A DNA stretch of 51,041 nt from Giesbergeria sp. (GTDB taxonomy: Bacteria; Pseudomonadota; Gammaproteobacteria; Burkholderiales; Burkholderiaceae_C). Position 1 is the stretch's first letter. Each line of letters opens with the position of its first letter. Below, in pieces: positions 16,855-26,209 of the stretch. Location of the stretch: the NCBI GenBank assembly GCA_017985015.1, contig JAGNYI010000006.1, positions 1 through 51,041 of the forward strand. Reading direction: 5' to 3'. Both the position numbers and the translations under genes were made by a program. The notes below the pieces were generated by a model, which saw only the letters and a list, made by a program, of their open reading frames with translations, had not been told where the DNA came from and searched no databases.

Positions 16855-18660
16855 TCAGAACGTGCGAACCTTGGGCGGCACGCTATCGACCGTCAGGGGC
16901 TTGAGAGTGACGGGCTTGTACGTGAGCGAGTTGTTCGCGCTGTGCCACAGCGTGTGCTTGAGCCAGTTGACGTCGTCGCGGCCAAGTGCTGCCGTGGGGT
17001 GATCGGCCGGATGCTCGTAATCATCGACCATGTGCGCGCCGCGGCACTCCCTGCGCGCTGCGGCCGACACCATGGTGGCTTGCGCCACTTCGATCAGGTT
17101 GTCCACTTCGAGCGCCTCGATGCGCGCCGTGTTGAACACCATGGACTTGTCTTTGAGCTCAACGCCGCCAACGCGTTCGCGCAAGGCGGCCACCTTGGCC
17201 ACGCCCTCGTCCATGCTGGCCTGGGTACGGAAAACCCCGGCGTGTTGTTGCATGGTGGCGCGAATGTCGCCGGCCAGGGATTGCGAGTAAATGCCGCCCT
17301 TGGAGTCCTGCAGCTGATTCAGGCGTTCGAGCGTGCGCTCGGCTGCGTCCTTGGGTACCGGCTTGTGCTGTGCGTTGCGGGCGTTGAATTCGACAATGTG
17401 GCGGCCGGCAGCCTTGCCGAACACCAGCAGGTCCAGCAGCGAGTTGGTGCCGAGCCGGTTGGCGCCATGGACGCTCACGCAAGCGCATTCGCCCACTGCG
17501 TAAAGGCCGTTGACCACCTGATTGGCGTTGCCATCGTGCGTGACCACCTGGCCGTGGATATTGGTGGGAACACCACCCATCTGGTAATGGATGGTCGGCA
17601 CTACGGGAATGGGTTCCTTGGTGATGTCGACGTTGGCGAAGTTGACACCAATTTCGTATACCGAGGGCAGGCGCTTGTGAATCGTCTCGGAGCCCAGGTG
17701 ATCGAGCTTGAGCAACACATAGTCCTTGTTGGGGCCGCAGCCGCGCCCTTCCTTGATTTCCTGGTCCATCGAGCGGGAGACGAAGTCGCGCGGTGCCAGG
17801 TCTTTCAGCGTCGGCGCGTAGCGCTCCATGAAGCGCTCGCCGTTGCTGTTGAGCAAGATGGCGCCCTCGCCGCGGCAGCCTTCGGTGAGCAGAACACCTG
17901 CACCAGCGACGCCCGTGGGATGAAACTGCCAGAACTCCATGTCCTGCAGCGGGATGCCGGCGCGTGCCGCCATGCCGAGGCCGTCGCCTGTATTGATGAA
18001 GGCGTTGGTGGAAGCCGCAAAGATGCGGCCGGCACCGCCGGTGGCCATCAGCACGGTTTTGGCTTCCAGGATGTACAGGTCACCCGTTTCCATCTCGAGC
18101 GCAGTGACACCCACCACATCACCGTCCTGATCGCGGATCAGGTCCAGTGCCATCCATTCGACAAAGAAGTTCGTTTTGGCCTTGACGTTCTGCTGGTACA
18201 GGGTGTGCAGCATGGCGTGCCCCGTGCGGTCTGCCGCAGCGCAGGCGCGTTGCACGGGTTTCTCGCCATAGTTGGCGGTGTGCCCGCCAAAGGGGCGTTG
18301 GTAGATCGTGCCATCCGCGTTGCGGTCAAACGGCATGCCGAAGTGTTCCAGCTCGTACACCACGTTGGGTGCTTCGCGGCACATGAATTCCACGGCGTCC
18401 TGGTCGCTGAGCCAGTCGCCGCCTTTCACGGTGTCGTAGAAATGGTAGTGCCAGTTGTCCTCGCTCATGTTGCCGAGCGAAGCGGACACGCCGCCTTGCG
18501 CAGCCACCGTATGTGAGCGGGTGGGAAACACCTTGGACAGCGAAGCCACATTGAGGCCGGCGCGCGAGAGTTCAAGCGCCGCGCGCATGCCGGAGCCGCC
18601 GGCGCCGATGATGACGACGTCGAACTTGCGCTTGGTGATATTGGCGTTGGTATAGCTCAT
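16855..18660 (-). CDS. sdhA: Succinate dehydrogenase flavoprotein subunit
   Basis: The 601-residue FAD subunit of complex II, oxidising succinate to fumarate. Visible marks are the dinucleotide fold VVIIGAGGSGMRAALEL, the FAD-histidine region KVFPTRSHTVAAQGG, the active-site loop EGCRGEGAILLNSNGERFMERYAP, the substrate/capping region HYQMGGVPTNIHGQV and the C-terminal ARRECRGAHMVDDYEHP. The length is normal. It lies between sdhD and sdhB; flavinylation should depend on the sdhE product of the same operon. Confidence 0.97.
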   Translation of the reverse strand: MSYTNANITKRKFDVVIIGAGGSGMRAALELSRAGLNVASLSKVFPTRSHTVAAQGGVSASLGNMSEDNWHYHFYDTVKGGDWLSDQDAVEFMCREAPNVVYELEHFGMPFDRNADGTIYQRPFGGHTANYGEKPVQRACAAADRTGHAMLHTLYQQNVKAKTNFFVEWMALDLIRDQDGDVVGVTALEMETGDLYILEAKTVLMATGGAGRIFAASTNAFINTGDGLGMAARAGIPLQDMEFWQFHPTGVAGAGVLLTEGCRGEGAILLNSNGERFMERYAPTLKDLAPRDFVSRSMDQEIKEGRGCGPNKDYVLLKLDHLGSETIHKRLPSVYEIGVNFANVDITKEPIPVVPTIHYQMGGVPTNIHGQVVTHDGNANQVVNGLYAVGECACVSVHGANRLGTNSLLDLLVFGKAAGRHIVEFNARNAQHKPVPKDAAERTLERLNQLQDSKGGIYSQSLAGDIRATMQQHAGVFRTQASMDEGVAKVAALRERVGGVELKDKSMVFNTARIEALEVDNLIEVAQATMVSAAARRECRGAHMVDDYEHPADHPTAALGRDDVNWLKHTLWHSANNSLTYKPVTLKPLTVDSVPPKVRTF

Positions 18661-18697
18661 GAAATTTAGCCTTTGATCTCAAAAACGGAGCGCGCGC

Positions 18698-19060
18698 TCA
18701 CAGACGCCACAGGACCTGGGTGCCCCAGCCCACGCAGCCCAGGAGCCAGACAATGGTGAAAACCTCAAGGACCAGGCGCAGACCGACCGGTTTGATGTAG
18801 TCCATCCAGATGTTGCGCATACCCACCCAGGCGTGGTACGCCAGGGCCAAGATAACCACGAAGGTCAGGAATTTCATCCACTGCGCGGCAAAGATGCCCG
18901 CCCAGAGGTCGTAGCCGAGAGGACCGTGCTTGAGCAGCACCTGGGCAATCAGGGCGATGGTGAACAGCACCATCAGGATCGCAGTGACGCGCTGGCTGAG
19001 CCAGTCGCGCATGCCGTAGTGGGCACCGACGATGGTGCGCTTGTTTCCGTAGTCAGTCAT
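18698..19060 (-). CDS. sdhD: Succinate dehydrogenase membrane anchor subunit
   Basis: A 120-residue protein with three hydrophobic segments, anchoring SdhAB and forming part of the ubiquinone and haem b site with SdhC. The N-terminus (RTIVGAHYGMRDWLSQRVTA) and the middle YHAWVGMRNIWMDY, with the haem-ligand His, are characteristic. It is 57 bases after sdhC and 37 bases before sdhA. Confidence 0.93.
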   Translation of the reverse strand: MTDYGNKRTIVGAHYGMRDWLSQRVTAILMVLFTIALIAQVLLKHGPLGYDLWAGIFAAQWMKFLTFVVILALAYHAWVGMRNIWMDYIKPVGLRLVLEVFTIVWLLGCVGWGTQVLWRL

Positions 19061-19117
19061 GGATGTTTCCTCGTTTTGTGTAATGCCGACGCGCTGCGAA
19101 CCCGCTGGTCCGGCCGT

Positions 19118-19552
19118 TCAATAGAGGCCAAAAAGCCGTGCGCCCAGCAGCAGCGTAAGCACAATGGCCAGCCCGATGGCCGTAAGCCCCGAGGTTTTGC
19201 CAAACTGGTTGTTCACCGCGTGGTGGTCGATGTCCATGATCAGATGCCGGATTCCGGCAAACATGTGGTGCAGATAGCCCCAGATCAGCCCCAGGCTGAC
19301 GAGCTTGAGCAGCCATGCGGGCACAATTCCCAGGCCCGATGAAAAAGCGCTGGTGAATCGTTCGAAGGACACCTCGGAAGACACCGATGTGTCGAAGAAC
19401 CAGATCACCAAGGGCAATAAAAGGAACATCACAGCGCCGCTGGCGCGGTGGAGGATCGAAGTCCACGCGGCCGCAGTCATGCGGTAGGTGGTCAGGTCCT
19501 TGAAGGCGTTGATGTTGCGAAACTCGGGTCGCTTTTTCGCTGTATCGGTCAT
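19118..19552 (-). CDS. sdhC: Succinate dehydrogenase cytochrome b556 subunit
   Basis: The 144-residue first gene of the sdh operon, with three membrane helices. The haem and quinone-site signatures are TSILHRASGAVMF (Ser/Arg near the quinone) and LHHMFAGIRHLIMD (haem His). The start ATG 19552 lies about 68 bases downstream of an overlapping palindrome array that probably controls the whole operon. Confidence 0.94.
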   Translation of the reverse strand: MTDTAKKRPEFRNINAFKDLTTYRMTAAAWTSILHRASGAVMFLLLPLVIWFFDTSVSSEVSFERFTSAFSSGLGIVPAWLLKLVSLGLIWGYLHHMFAGIRHLIMDIDHHAVNNQFGKTSGLTAIGLAIVLTLLLGARLFGLY

Positions 19553-19619
19553 GAGAGTGCTTTCGTGGGATGTAACTGCGTTGTAATTTTCGCTGCAACT
19601 GCACGCAAAATTCTATTGC

Positions 19620-19645
19620 AATGCAGCAAACTGCATTTGATGCAG
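19620..19645. promoter_or_regulatory. Alternating ATGCAG/CTGCAT array upstream of sdhC
   Basis: Three half-sites alternate: ATGCAG, four bases, CTGCAT, three bases, ATGCAG. They make two overlapping palindromes (AATGCAG-N4-CTGCATT and CTGCAT-N3-ATGCAG). A minus-strand TAGAAT that could be the sdhC -10 lies just downstream. The binding protein is unknown. Confidence 0.5.
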
Positions 19646-19695
19646 GTGGAATAGAAGTGCATTGGCGACTGTCCGGCTAGGGTCCAGGGCTGCTT

Positions 19696-20484
19696 TCAGC
19701 TCAATTCATTGCGATAGTGATGGGTGTCCGTGCGATACAGGCCACGGCGTAACTCCATTGGAACTTCGTTGTAGGTGTAGGAGGTGCGTATCACGCTCAG
19801 CAAAGGGGTGGCTGGCGTCACCTGCAGCAGGGCGGACTGTTCTGCATCGGGCAGAACCGCGCGAATTTTTTCGTCCGCGCGCACCATGCGCACACCAAAC
19901 TCCAGTTCGAGCATGGCGTAGGTGGGCCCGGGGTAGTCGCTCATCTGCTGGGCCGTCAGGCCTTTGAACGCGGCGCCGGGGAGCCACAGATCTTCAAGAA
20001 TGGTTGGCACCCCGCGAAACGCCAGCACCCGGCGCGCCTGAATGACCGATTCGCCACTCCGCAGTCCCAGGGCGCGAGCGACTTCGGCGCTCGCGCGGCT
20101 GCTCCGGCAGTCAATGATGCGGCGCTCGGCCGGGCCTTCCGTGGCGGCATCGCCGCGGTCTGGCATCAGCTTCAGAAAGCGGTATTGAACCTGTTGCTCG
20201 GCGTGCGTGGCCACAAAAGTGCCTTTGCCTTGGCGGCGTACGAGCAGATTTTCACTCGCCAGTTCGTCAATGGCCTTGCGCACGGTGCCTTGGCTGACGC
20301 GAAAGCGCGCCGCCAGATCCATTTCGCTCGGGATGGATTCACCCGGCTTCCACTCGCCTGACTGCAGGCTTTGCAGCAACAGACCCTTGATCTGCTGATA
20401 CAGCGGGCTAAATGCCGGCGCAGGCAGGCCACCCGCGGCCAGCGGTGGGGTAAGTTCAGGGACGGACGGGGGAGTGGACGACAT
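19696..20484 (-). CDS. GntR-family transcriptional regulator, HutC/UTRA type
   Basis: A 262-residue repressor-type protein. The N-terminal winged helix (PLYQQIKGLLLQSLQSGEW ... IPSEMDLAARFRVSQGTVRKAIDELASENLLVRRQGKGTFV) is a textbook GntR domain, and the C-terminal half is a UTRA ligand domain (about residues 105-255). The genes around it are all TCA-cycle genes: sdh-gltA downstream on the same strand and mdh/citE-like/acnB divergent. It is therefore likely to respond to an organic acid or acyl-CoA and to control mdh, itself and possibly sdh. The ligand is unknown. Start ATG 20484; a further seven residues from 20505 are possible. Confidence 0.88.
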   Translation of the reverse strand: MSSTPPSVPELTPPLAAGGLPAPAFSPLYQQIKGLLLQSLQSGEWKPGESIPSEMDLAARFRVSQGTVRKAIDELASENLLVRRQGKGTFVATHAEQQVQYRFLKLMPDRGDAATEGPAERRIIDCRSSRASAEVARALGLRSGESVIQARRVLAFRGVPTILEDLWLPGAAFKGLTAQQMSDYPGPTYAMLELEFGVRMVRADEKIRAVLPDAEQSALLQVTPATPLLSVIRTSYTYNEVPMELRRGLYRTDTHHYRNELS

Positions 20485-20567
20485 GGAAAAAAGCCCGCAA
20501 TGCAACCAGGCGCGCCGCTTGAATTGAATAGCCTGTGCAACGCTGCCTGAGCGTACCGAGCGCTGAG

Positions 20568-20595
20568 ATCATATCTTATATAAGACATAAGACAA
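20568..20595 (-). promoter_or_regulatory. Putative gntR promoter
   Basis: Minus-strand TTGTCT (20590-20595) and TATGAT (20568-20573) are separated by 16 bases. The palindrome TCTTATATAAGA fills the spacer, as expected for autorepression. Confidence 0.45.
20574..20593. promoter_or_regulatory. Candidate GntR operator between gntR and mdh
   Basis: The 12-base palindrome TCTTATATAAGA (20574-20585) is followed by a second, tandem ATAAGAC copy (20580-20586 and 20587-20593). It sits between divergent promoters, directly upstream of the mdh -35 and inside the gntR spacer. Confidence 0.55.
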
Positions 20596-20596
20596 A

Positions 20597-20626
20597 TTGA
20601 CGCAGTGCGGAAAACAGCAGTAAAAT
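20597..20626 (+). promoter_or_regulatory. Putative sigma-70 promoter of mdh
   Basis: TTGACG (20597-20602) and TAAAAT (20621-20626) are 18 bases apart. Initiation near 20633 leaves a leader of about 88 bases before ATG 20721. Confidence 0.6.
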
Positions 20627-20720
20627 CACAGGCTGTTTGCGGGGCACACGCTGCGGGGGACAGAAAGCAGGTGGCAGCCACTGCGCTCGTTTTCTGTTTC
20701 TTTATCCATCGGAGTTCACC

Positions 20721-21707
20721 ATGAGCAAAACGCCCGTTCGCGTTGCCGTTACCGGCGCCGCAGGCCAAATCGGTTACGCCCTTCTGTTTCGCATCGCCTC
20801 GGGCGAAATGCTGGGCAAAGACCAGCCGGTGATTCTCCAGTTGCTCGAAGTTCCGGTCGACGGCCCGCAAAAGGCGCTCAAGGGCGTAATGATGGAACTG
20901 GACGACTGCGCATTCCCGCTGCTGGTCGAGATGACCGCGCACAGCGATCCGATGACGGCATTCAAGGATGCTGACTACGCGCTCCTCGTGGGTTCGCGTC
21001 CCCGCGGCCCCGGCATGGAACGTGCCGAGTTGCTGGCCGTCAACGGCGCCATCTTCACCGCTCAGGGCAAGGCACTCAACGCCGTCGCCAGCCGCAACGT
21101 CAAGGTGCTGGTCGTCGGCAACCCGGCCAACACCAATGCCTACATCGCCATGAAGAGCGCGCCCGACCTGCCGCGCAAGAACTTCACCGCCATGCTGCGC
21201 CTGGACCACAACCGCGCCGCCAGCCAACTTGCCGCCAAAACCGGCAAGCCCGTGGCGGACATTGAAAAGCTCACGGTGTGGGGCAACCACTCGCCCACCA
21301 TGTACGCCGACTATCGCTTTGCCACCATCAAGGGTGAGAGCGTTGCCAAGATGATCAACGACCAGGAATGGAACGCCAACACCTTCCTGCCCACGGTCGG
21401 CAAGCGGGGCGCAGCCATCATTGAAGCGCGTGGCCTGTCATCTGCTGCCTCGGCGGCCAATGCCGCTATCGATCACATGCGCGACTGGGCGCTGGGCACC
21501 AACGGCAAGTGGGTCACCATGGGCATCCCTTCAGATGGCCAATACGGCATTCCGAAGGACGTCATGTTCGGCTTCCCGGTCACCTGCGAGAACGGCGAAT
21601 ACAAGACTGTCGAAGGCCTGGCCATCGACGCCTTCAGCCAGGAACGCATCGAAAAAACGCTCAAGGAACTGACCGACGAGCAAGCCGGCGTCGCTCATCT
21701 TCTGTAA
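20721..21707 (+). CDS. mdh: Malate dehydrogenase (NAD+)
   Basis: A 328-residue enzyme of the cytosolic-type MDH group used by many beta- and actinobacteria. It interconverts malate and oxaloacetate. The N-terminal [23 protein letters not shown] is the Rossmann fold, the substrate arginines lie in [15 protein letters not shown], and the catalytic His is in [15 protein letters not shown] 20721 has a GGAG site six bases upstream. It is divergent from the GntR gene and leads a plus-strand run with the CitE-like gene (13-base gap), a secreted protein and acnB. Confidence 0.96.
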   Translation: MSKTPVRVAVTGAAGQIGYALLFRIASGEMLGKDQPVILQLLEVPVDGPQKALKGVMMELDDCAFPLLVEMTAHSDPMTAFKDADYALLVGSRPRGPGMERAELLAVNGAIFTAQGKALNAVASRNVKVLVVGNPANTNAYIAMKSAPDLPRKNFTAMLRLDHNRAASQLAAKTGKPVADIEKLTVWGNHSPTMYADYRFATIKGESVAKMINDQEWNANTFLPTVGKRGAAIIEARGLSSAASAANAAIDHMRDWALGTNGKWVTMGIPSDGQYGIPKDVMFGFPVTCENGEYKTVEGLAIDAFSQERIEKTLKELTDEQAGVAHLL

Positions 21708-21720
21708 AGCGGACCGGCAA

Positions 21721-22719
21721 GTGCAGCATCCGCGCGACGTTCTGCAGGGGCCGCAGGCCGCTGCAACGGCCATTCCGGTGTGCGATCACTACAGTGGCGC
21801 GCCCGATCGGATGCAAAAAAGCCTGCAATTGCAGGCCGCAATGACCGCCGAGTTCGGCGTCTGCGTTTTTGATGTGACGCTGGACTGCGAAGACGGTGCC
21901 GCCGTCGGGGCTGAAGCGGAACACGCGGCGCTCGTGGCGCAGCTCGTGCGCGGTGCAGCGCCCGAAGCCCGCGTAGCGGCGCGGGTGCATCCGGTGAACC
22001 ATCCGGCGTTTTCCGGTGACGTAGCCACCATTGCCGGCGAGGCTGGGCATCGGCTGTGCCATGTGATGCTTCCCAAGTGCGAATCGGTGGACGACGTGCT
22101 TGCCGCCGAGCGCGCTCTGGAGCGCGCAGGCGCCCGGACGCTGCCCTTGCATGTCCTGATCGAGTCGCCGGCCGCGGTGCAGCAGGCTTTCGCGATCGCT
22201 GCGCACCCGCGCGTGCAAAGCCTCAGTTTCGGTCTGATGGATTTCGTTTCCGCCCACGCGGGCGCGATCCCGGCCTCTGCGATGGGTTCCGTGGGGCAGT
22301 TCGAGCACCCATTGGTAGTGCGTGCCAAGCTGGAGATCGTCTCGGCCTGTCACGCGCACGGAAAGGTGCCTTCGCACTGCGTGGTCACGGAATTTTCCGA
22401 TCTTGCTGCTCTTCGAAGCGCAGCCCAGCAGGCCTGCAGTCGTTTCGGATTTACGCGCATGTGGAGCATTCATCCTGCGCAAATTCGTCCTATTCTGGAG
22501 GCGTTTGCGCCTTCCGCCCAAGACGTTGACGCCGCCGCCAGGGTTCTTCTGGCAGCCGCGCAGGCCGATTGGGCACCGATCAATTTTTGCGGTGTGCTGC
22601 ACGATCGTGCAAGCTATCGCTATTTTTGGCAGCTACTTGACCGCGCGCAGCGCACGGGCAGCCCAGTTCCTGAAGGCGTACGGCATTGGTTTGATGATGC
22701 CGCGTCTGTTTTTCCTTGA
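21721..22719 (+). CDS. HpcH/HpaI aldolase / CitE-like lyase
   Basis: A 332-residue TIM-barrel protein of the citrate lyase beta-like family (CitE, malyl-CoA and citramalyl-CoA lyases). Visible features are the acidic metal-binding stretch DVTLDCEDGA, the Arg-containing ARVHPVNHP, the Glu in LHVLIESPAAVQQ, the FGLMDFVSAHAG motif and the C-terminal MWSIHPAQI. It starts with GTG 21721, 13 bases after mdh, so it should be cotranscribed. The context suggests cleavage or hydrolysis of a malyl- or citramalyl-type CoA ester feeding the TCA cycle. No citD/citF partner is present, so a role as citrate lyase subunit is unlikely. Confidence 0.82.
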   Translation: MQHPRDVLQGPQAAATAIPVCDHYSGAPDRMQKSLQLQAAMTAEFGVCVFDVTLDCEDGAAVGAEAEHAALVAQLVRGAAPEARVAARVHPVNHPAFSGDVATIAGEAGHRLCHVMLPKCESVDDVLAAERALERAGARTLPLHVLIESPAAVQQAFAIAAHPRVQSLSFGLMDFVSAHAGAIPASAMGSVGQFEHPLVVRAKLEIVSACHAHGKVPSHCVVTEFSDLAALRSAAQQACSRFGFTRMWSIHPAQIRPILEAFAPSAQDVDAAARVLLAAAQADWAPINFCGVLHDRASYRYFWQLLDRAQRTGSPVPEGVRHWFDDAASVFP

Positions 22720-22747
22720 TCCATTCGTCCTCTGCAGGAGTCATTCG

Positions 22748-23374
22748 ATGAAAGCCTTGCTTGTATCCGGTTGGTTGGCCCTGGTGCCCGGAATGGTGCT
22801 TGCGCAAGCTGCGGCGACCCAAGCCGACGCTCCCAAGGCCGTGCAGAAAAAAAGCAGCACAAAGGCGAACAGCGCCAAAGCCAGCAACGCCAAGCCCAAG
22901 GCGAAGTCCGCTGTCGCCAAGGCCCAGCCTGCCGCTAGTAGCTCTCCCACTTCCAGCCGCACGCAGCTCAAGAGTGCGGCCAATCAGGTGGCCAGCGGTT
23001 TGCGCGCCGCCGAGGCTGCGCTGAGTCCGGACGAGCTGGCGATTGCCGAGCGTGTGTACGTCGGGGAAATTCCTTGCGAACTTGGCGCCCACGTGAATGT
23101 GGTTGCGGATCCCAAGGCGCCGGGCTACTTTCAGCTCGATGGCAAGGGTTTTCGCTATCGCATGTCGCCTGTGGCGACGACCACCGGGGCGGTTCGCCTG
23201 GAAGACCGCGATGGCGGCGCTGTTTGGCTGCAGATTGCCAACAAATCCATGTTGATGGATCAGAAGCGCGGTCAACGCCTGGCCGACGAATGCAAGAGTC
23301 CCGCACAGGTCGTCGTTGCCGAAAGTCTGAAAAAGGCGCCTGCGCGCAGCCTGCTGGACGAACCCGCCAAATAG
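22748..23374 (+). CDS. Secreted Lys/Ala-rich protein of unknown function
   Basis: A 208-residue protein with a cleavable signal peptide (MKALLVSGWLALVPGMVLAQA), then a low-complexity Lys/Ala/Ser linker (about residues 22-75) and a compact C-terminal domain from about residue 95 (ALSPDELAIAERVYVGEIPCELGAHV onward) with two cysteines (PCEL and DECKS) that could pair. I do not recognise the domain. ATG 22748 has AGGAG eight bases upstream. It lies between a CitE-like gene and acnB, but a periplasmic protein is not an obvious TCA partner; it may just share the transcript. Confidence 0.78.
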   Translation: MKALLVSGWLALVPGMVLAQAAATQADAPKAVQKKSSTKANSAKASNAKPKAKSAVAKAQPAASSSPTSSRTQLKSAANQVASGLRAAEAALSPDELAIAERVYVGEIPCELGAHVNVVADPKAPGYFQLDGKGFRYRMSPVATTTGAVRLEDRDGGAVWLQIANKSMLMDQKRGQRLADECKSPAQVVVAESLKKAPARSLLDEPAK

Positions 23375-23417
23375 TCGCGCCCGCCCCACGAATTGAGTTG
23401 AACCTAGAAAGAAGTCG

Positions 23418-26003
23418 ATGTTGCAAGCTTACCGAGACCATGTGGCCGAACGCGCCGCGCTGGGCATTCCGCCCCTGCCCCTGACTGCCAAGCAGACCGC
23501 TGCCTTGGTAGAACTGCTGAAGAGCCCACCAGCGGGTGAAGAAGCCACGCTGGTCGAGCTGATTACGCACCGCGTTCCCGCCGGTGTGGACGATGCCGCG
23601 AAGGTCAAGGCCAGCTACCTGGCTGCCGTGGCGCACGGCACCGAGAATTGCAGCCTGATCGGCCGGGAACGCGCCACGCAGCTGCTTGGCACCATGCTGG
23701 GCGGCTACAACCTCACGCCCCTGATCGACCTGTTGGACGATGCCGCCGTGGCCTCGGTGGCTGCCGAAGCGCTCAAGAAGACTCTCTTGATGTTCGACCA
23801 GTTCCATGATGTCAAGGAAAAGGCCGACAAGGGCAATGCCTTTGCCAAGGCCGTGCTGCAAAGCTGGGCCGATGCCGAGTGGTTCACCAGCCGTCCCGAA
23901 GTGCCGCAGAGCATCACGCTCACCGTGCTCAAGGTCACGGGTGAGACCAATACCGACGACCTCTCCCCCGCGCCCGATGCCTGGAGCCGCCCCGACATCC
24001 CGCTGCATGCCCTCGCCATGCTAAAGAACAAGCGCGACGGCATTACGCCCGAAGAAGACGGCAAGCGCGGCCCGGTGAAATTCATCGAAGACCTGCGCGC
24101 CAAGGGCAACCTGGTGGCCTATGTGGGCGACGTGGTCGGCACGGGTTCGAGCCGCAAGTCGGCCACCAATAGCGTGCTGTGGTTCACCGGCGAAGACATT
24201 CCCTTTGTGCCCAACAAGCGTTTCGGTGGTGTGTGCCTGGGGTCCAAGATTGCCCCCATCTTCTACAACACCATGGAAGACGCGGGCGCGCTGCCCATCG
24301 AGCTGGACGTGAGCCAGATGAACATGGGCGACGAGATCGAGCTGCTGCCCTACGCCGGCAAGGCGTTAAAGGGTGGCAACGTCATCGCTGAATTCGAAGT
24401 CAAGAGCGAGGTGCTGTTCGACGAAGTGCGCGCCGGTGGCCGCATTCCATTGATCATCGGCCGTGGCCTGACCACCAAGGCGCGCGAAGCGCTGGGTCTG
24501 CCACCGTCCACCTTGTTCCGCCTGCCGCAAGTGCCTGTCGGCACCGGGAAGGGCTTCACGCTGGCGCAAAAAATGGTCGGCCGCGCCTGTGGTCTGCCAG
24601 AAGGCCAGGGCGTGCTGCCCGGCACCTACTGCGAACCGCGCATGACCTCGGTGGGCTCACAGGACACCACCGGCCCGATGACGCGCGATGAGCTCAAAGA
24701 CCTGGCCTGCCTGGGTTTTTCCGCCGATCTGGTGATGCAATCTTTCTGCCACACTGCGGCCTACCCCAAGCCCGTGGACGTGAAGATGCACCACGAGCTG
24801 CCCGAGTTCATCAGCAATCGCGGCGGTATCTCGCTCAAGCCCGGCGACGGCATCATTCACAGCTGGCTCAACCGCATGCTGCTGCCCGACACCGTGGGCA
24901 CGGGCGGCGACAGCCACACGCGCTTCCCTGTAGGTATCAGCTTCCCGGCGGGCTCAGGCCTGGTGGCCTTCGCGGCCGCTACCGGCGTGATGCCGCTGGA
25001 TATGCCCGAATCGGTGCTGGTGCGCTTCAAGGGCCAGATGCAGCCGGGCGTGACGCTGCGCGACCTGGTGCACGCGATTCCGCTCTACGCCATCAAGGCT
25101 GGGCTGCTGACTGTGGCCAAGCAGGGCAAGAAAAATATCTTCTCGGGCCGCATCGTTGAAATCGAAGGGCTGCCCGATCTGAAGGTGGAGCAAGCCTTTG
25201 AGTTGTCGGATGCCTCGGCTGAGCGCTCGGCCGCCGGCTGCACGGTGCGTCTGAACAAGGCCCCCGTGATCGAGTACCTGAACTCGAACATCGTGCTGCT
25301 CAAGAACATGATTGCGGAAGGCTACGAAGACGCGCGCACCATCCGCCGTCGCATTCAGGGCATGGAAGCCTGGCTGGCCAACCCGCAGCTGCTGGCACCC
25401 GATGCCGATGCTGAATACGCTGCCGTGATCGAGATCGACCTGGCTGAGATCACTGAACCCATCGTCTGCTGCCCCAACGACCCGGACGACGCGAAAACGC
25501 TGTCTGACGTGGCGGGTGCCAAGATCGACGAGGTGTTCATCGGCTCGTGCATGACCAACATCGGCCACTTCCGCGCTGCGTCCAAGTTGCTGGAAGGCAA
25601 GAAGGACATGCCGGTCAAGCTCTGGATGGCACCGCCCACCAAGATGGATGCGAAGCAGCTCACCGAGGAAGGCCATTACGGCGTTTTCGGCGCCGCTGGT
25701 GCCCGCATGGAAATGCCCGGCTGCTCGCTGTGCATGGGCAACCAGGCGCAGGTGAAAGAGGGCGCCACGGTCATGTCCACCAGCACGCGCAACTTCCCCA
25801 ACCGCCTGGGCAAGAACACCAATGTGTACCTGGGCTCAGCCGAACTCTCGGCGATCTGCTCCAAGCTGGGCCGTATTCCGAGCAAGCAGGAGTACCTGGC
25901 CGACGTGGGCGTCATTAACCAGAGCAGCGACAAGATCTACCAGTACCTGAACTTCGACCAGATTGCCGAGTACATGGATGTGGCGGACGGCGTAGGCACC
26001 TGA
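23418..26003 (+). CDS. acnB: Aconitate hydratase B
   Basis: An 861-residue bifunctional aconitase/2-methylisocitrate dehydratase of the AcnB class: an N-terminal HEAT-like domain (about 1-160), then the swivel domain placed before the catalytic domains. The Fe-S cluster cysteines are in [15 protein letters not shown] and [14 protein letters not shown]; the substrate-binding [10 protein letters not shown] and [11 protein letters not shown] blocks are present. It converts citrate to isocitrate after GltA. It is 43 bases past the secreted-protein gene and is followed by a strong terminator, so it closes the mdh run. Confidence 0.96.
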   Translation: MLQAYRDHVAERAALGIPPLPLTAKQTAALVELLKSPPAGEEATLVELITHRVPAGVDDAAKVKASYLAAVAHGTENCSLIGRERATQLLGTMLGGYNLTPLIDLLDDAAVASVAAEALKKTLLMFDQFHDVKEKADKGNAFAKAVLQSWADAEWFTSRPEVPQSITLTVLKVTGETNTDDLSPAPDAWSRPDIPLHALAMLKNKRDGITPEEDGKRGPVKFIEDLRAKGNLVAYVGDVVGTGSSRKSATNSVLWFTGEDIPFVPNKRFGGVCLGSKIAPIFYNTMEDAGALPIELDVSQMNMGDEIELLPYAGKALKGGNVIAEFEVKSEVLFDEVRAGGRIPLIIGRGLTTKAREALGLPPSTLFRLPQVPVGTGKGFTLAQKMVGRACGLPEGQGVLPGTYCEPRMTSVGSQDTTGPMTRDELKDLACLGFSADLVMQSFCHTAAYPKPVDVKMHHELPEFISNRGGISLKPGDGIIHSWLNRMLLPDTVGTGGDSHTRFPVGISFPAGSGLVAFAAATGVMPLDMPESVLVRFKGQMQPGVTLRDLVHAIPLYAIKAGLLTVAKQGKKNIFSGRIVEIEGLPDLKVEQAFELSDASAERSAAGCTVRLNKAPVIEYLNSNIVLLKNMIAEGYEDARTIRRRIQGMEAWLANPQLLAPDADAEYAAVIEIDLAEITEPIVCCPNDPDDAKTLSDVAGAKIDEVFIGSCMTNIGHFRAASKLLEGKKDMPVKLWMAPPTKMDAKQLTEEGHYGVFGAAGARMEMPGCSLCMGNQAQVKEGATVMSTSTRNFPNRLGKNTNVYLGSAELSAICSKLGRIPSKQEYLADVGVINQSSDKIYQYLNFDQIAEYMDVADGVGT

Positions 26004-26026
26004 TGCGCATTCGCTTGGGCTGACAC

Positions 26027-26053
26027 AAAAAAACCCGCTTCGGCGGGTTTTTT
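26027..26053. terminator. Terminator after acnB (bidirectional)
   Basis: CCCGC-TTCG-GCGGG (26034-26047) is flanked by seven A on the left and six T on the right. It ends acnB and could also stop leftward transcripts leaving trhP. Confidence 0.9.
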
Positions 26054-26147
26054 ATTGGGTGTGACAGGTCGCGCTGGGTAGGCTGGGTCAAGCGATTTCA
26101 GTGGCTTCGCCGGGTTTTACCGGGGCGCGCCAGAAAGCGCCGTAAAT

Positions 26148-26209
26148 ATCAAAATTGATAGCTCCTAATGCATATGGGATAAGCGCTGGAGCCAAATTTC
26201 ACCTAAACT
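26148..26209. repeat. Dispersed Comamonadaceae-type repeat, copy 3
   Basis: Runs from an AAATATCAAAATTGATAGCTCC block through GGGATAAGCGCTGGAGCC to AAATTT. GCTCC and GGAGC arms pair. It overlaps the TAG stop codon of trhP (26203-26205). Confidence 0.65.
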
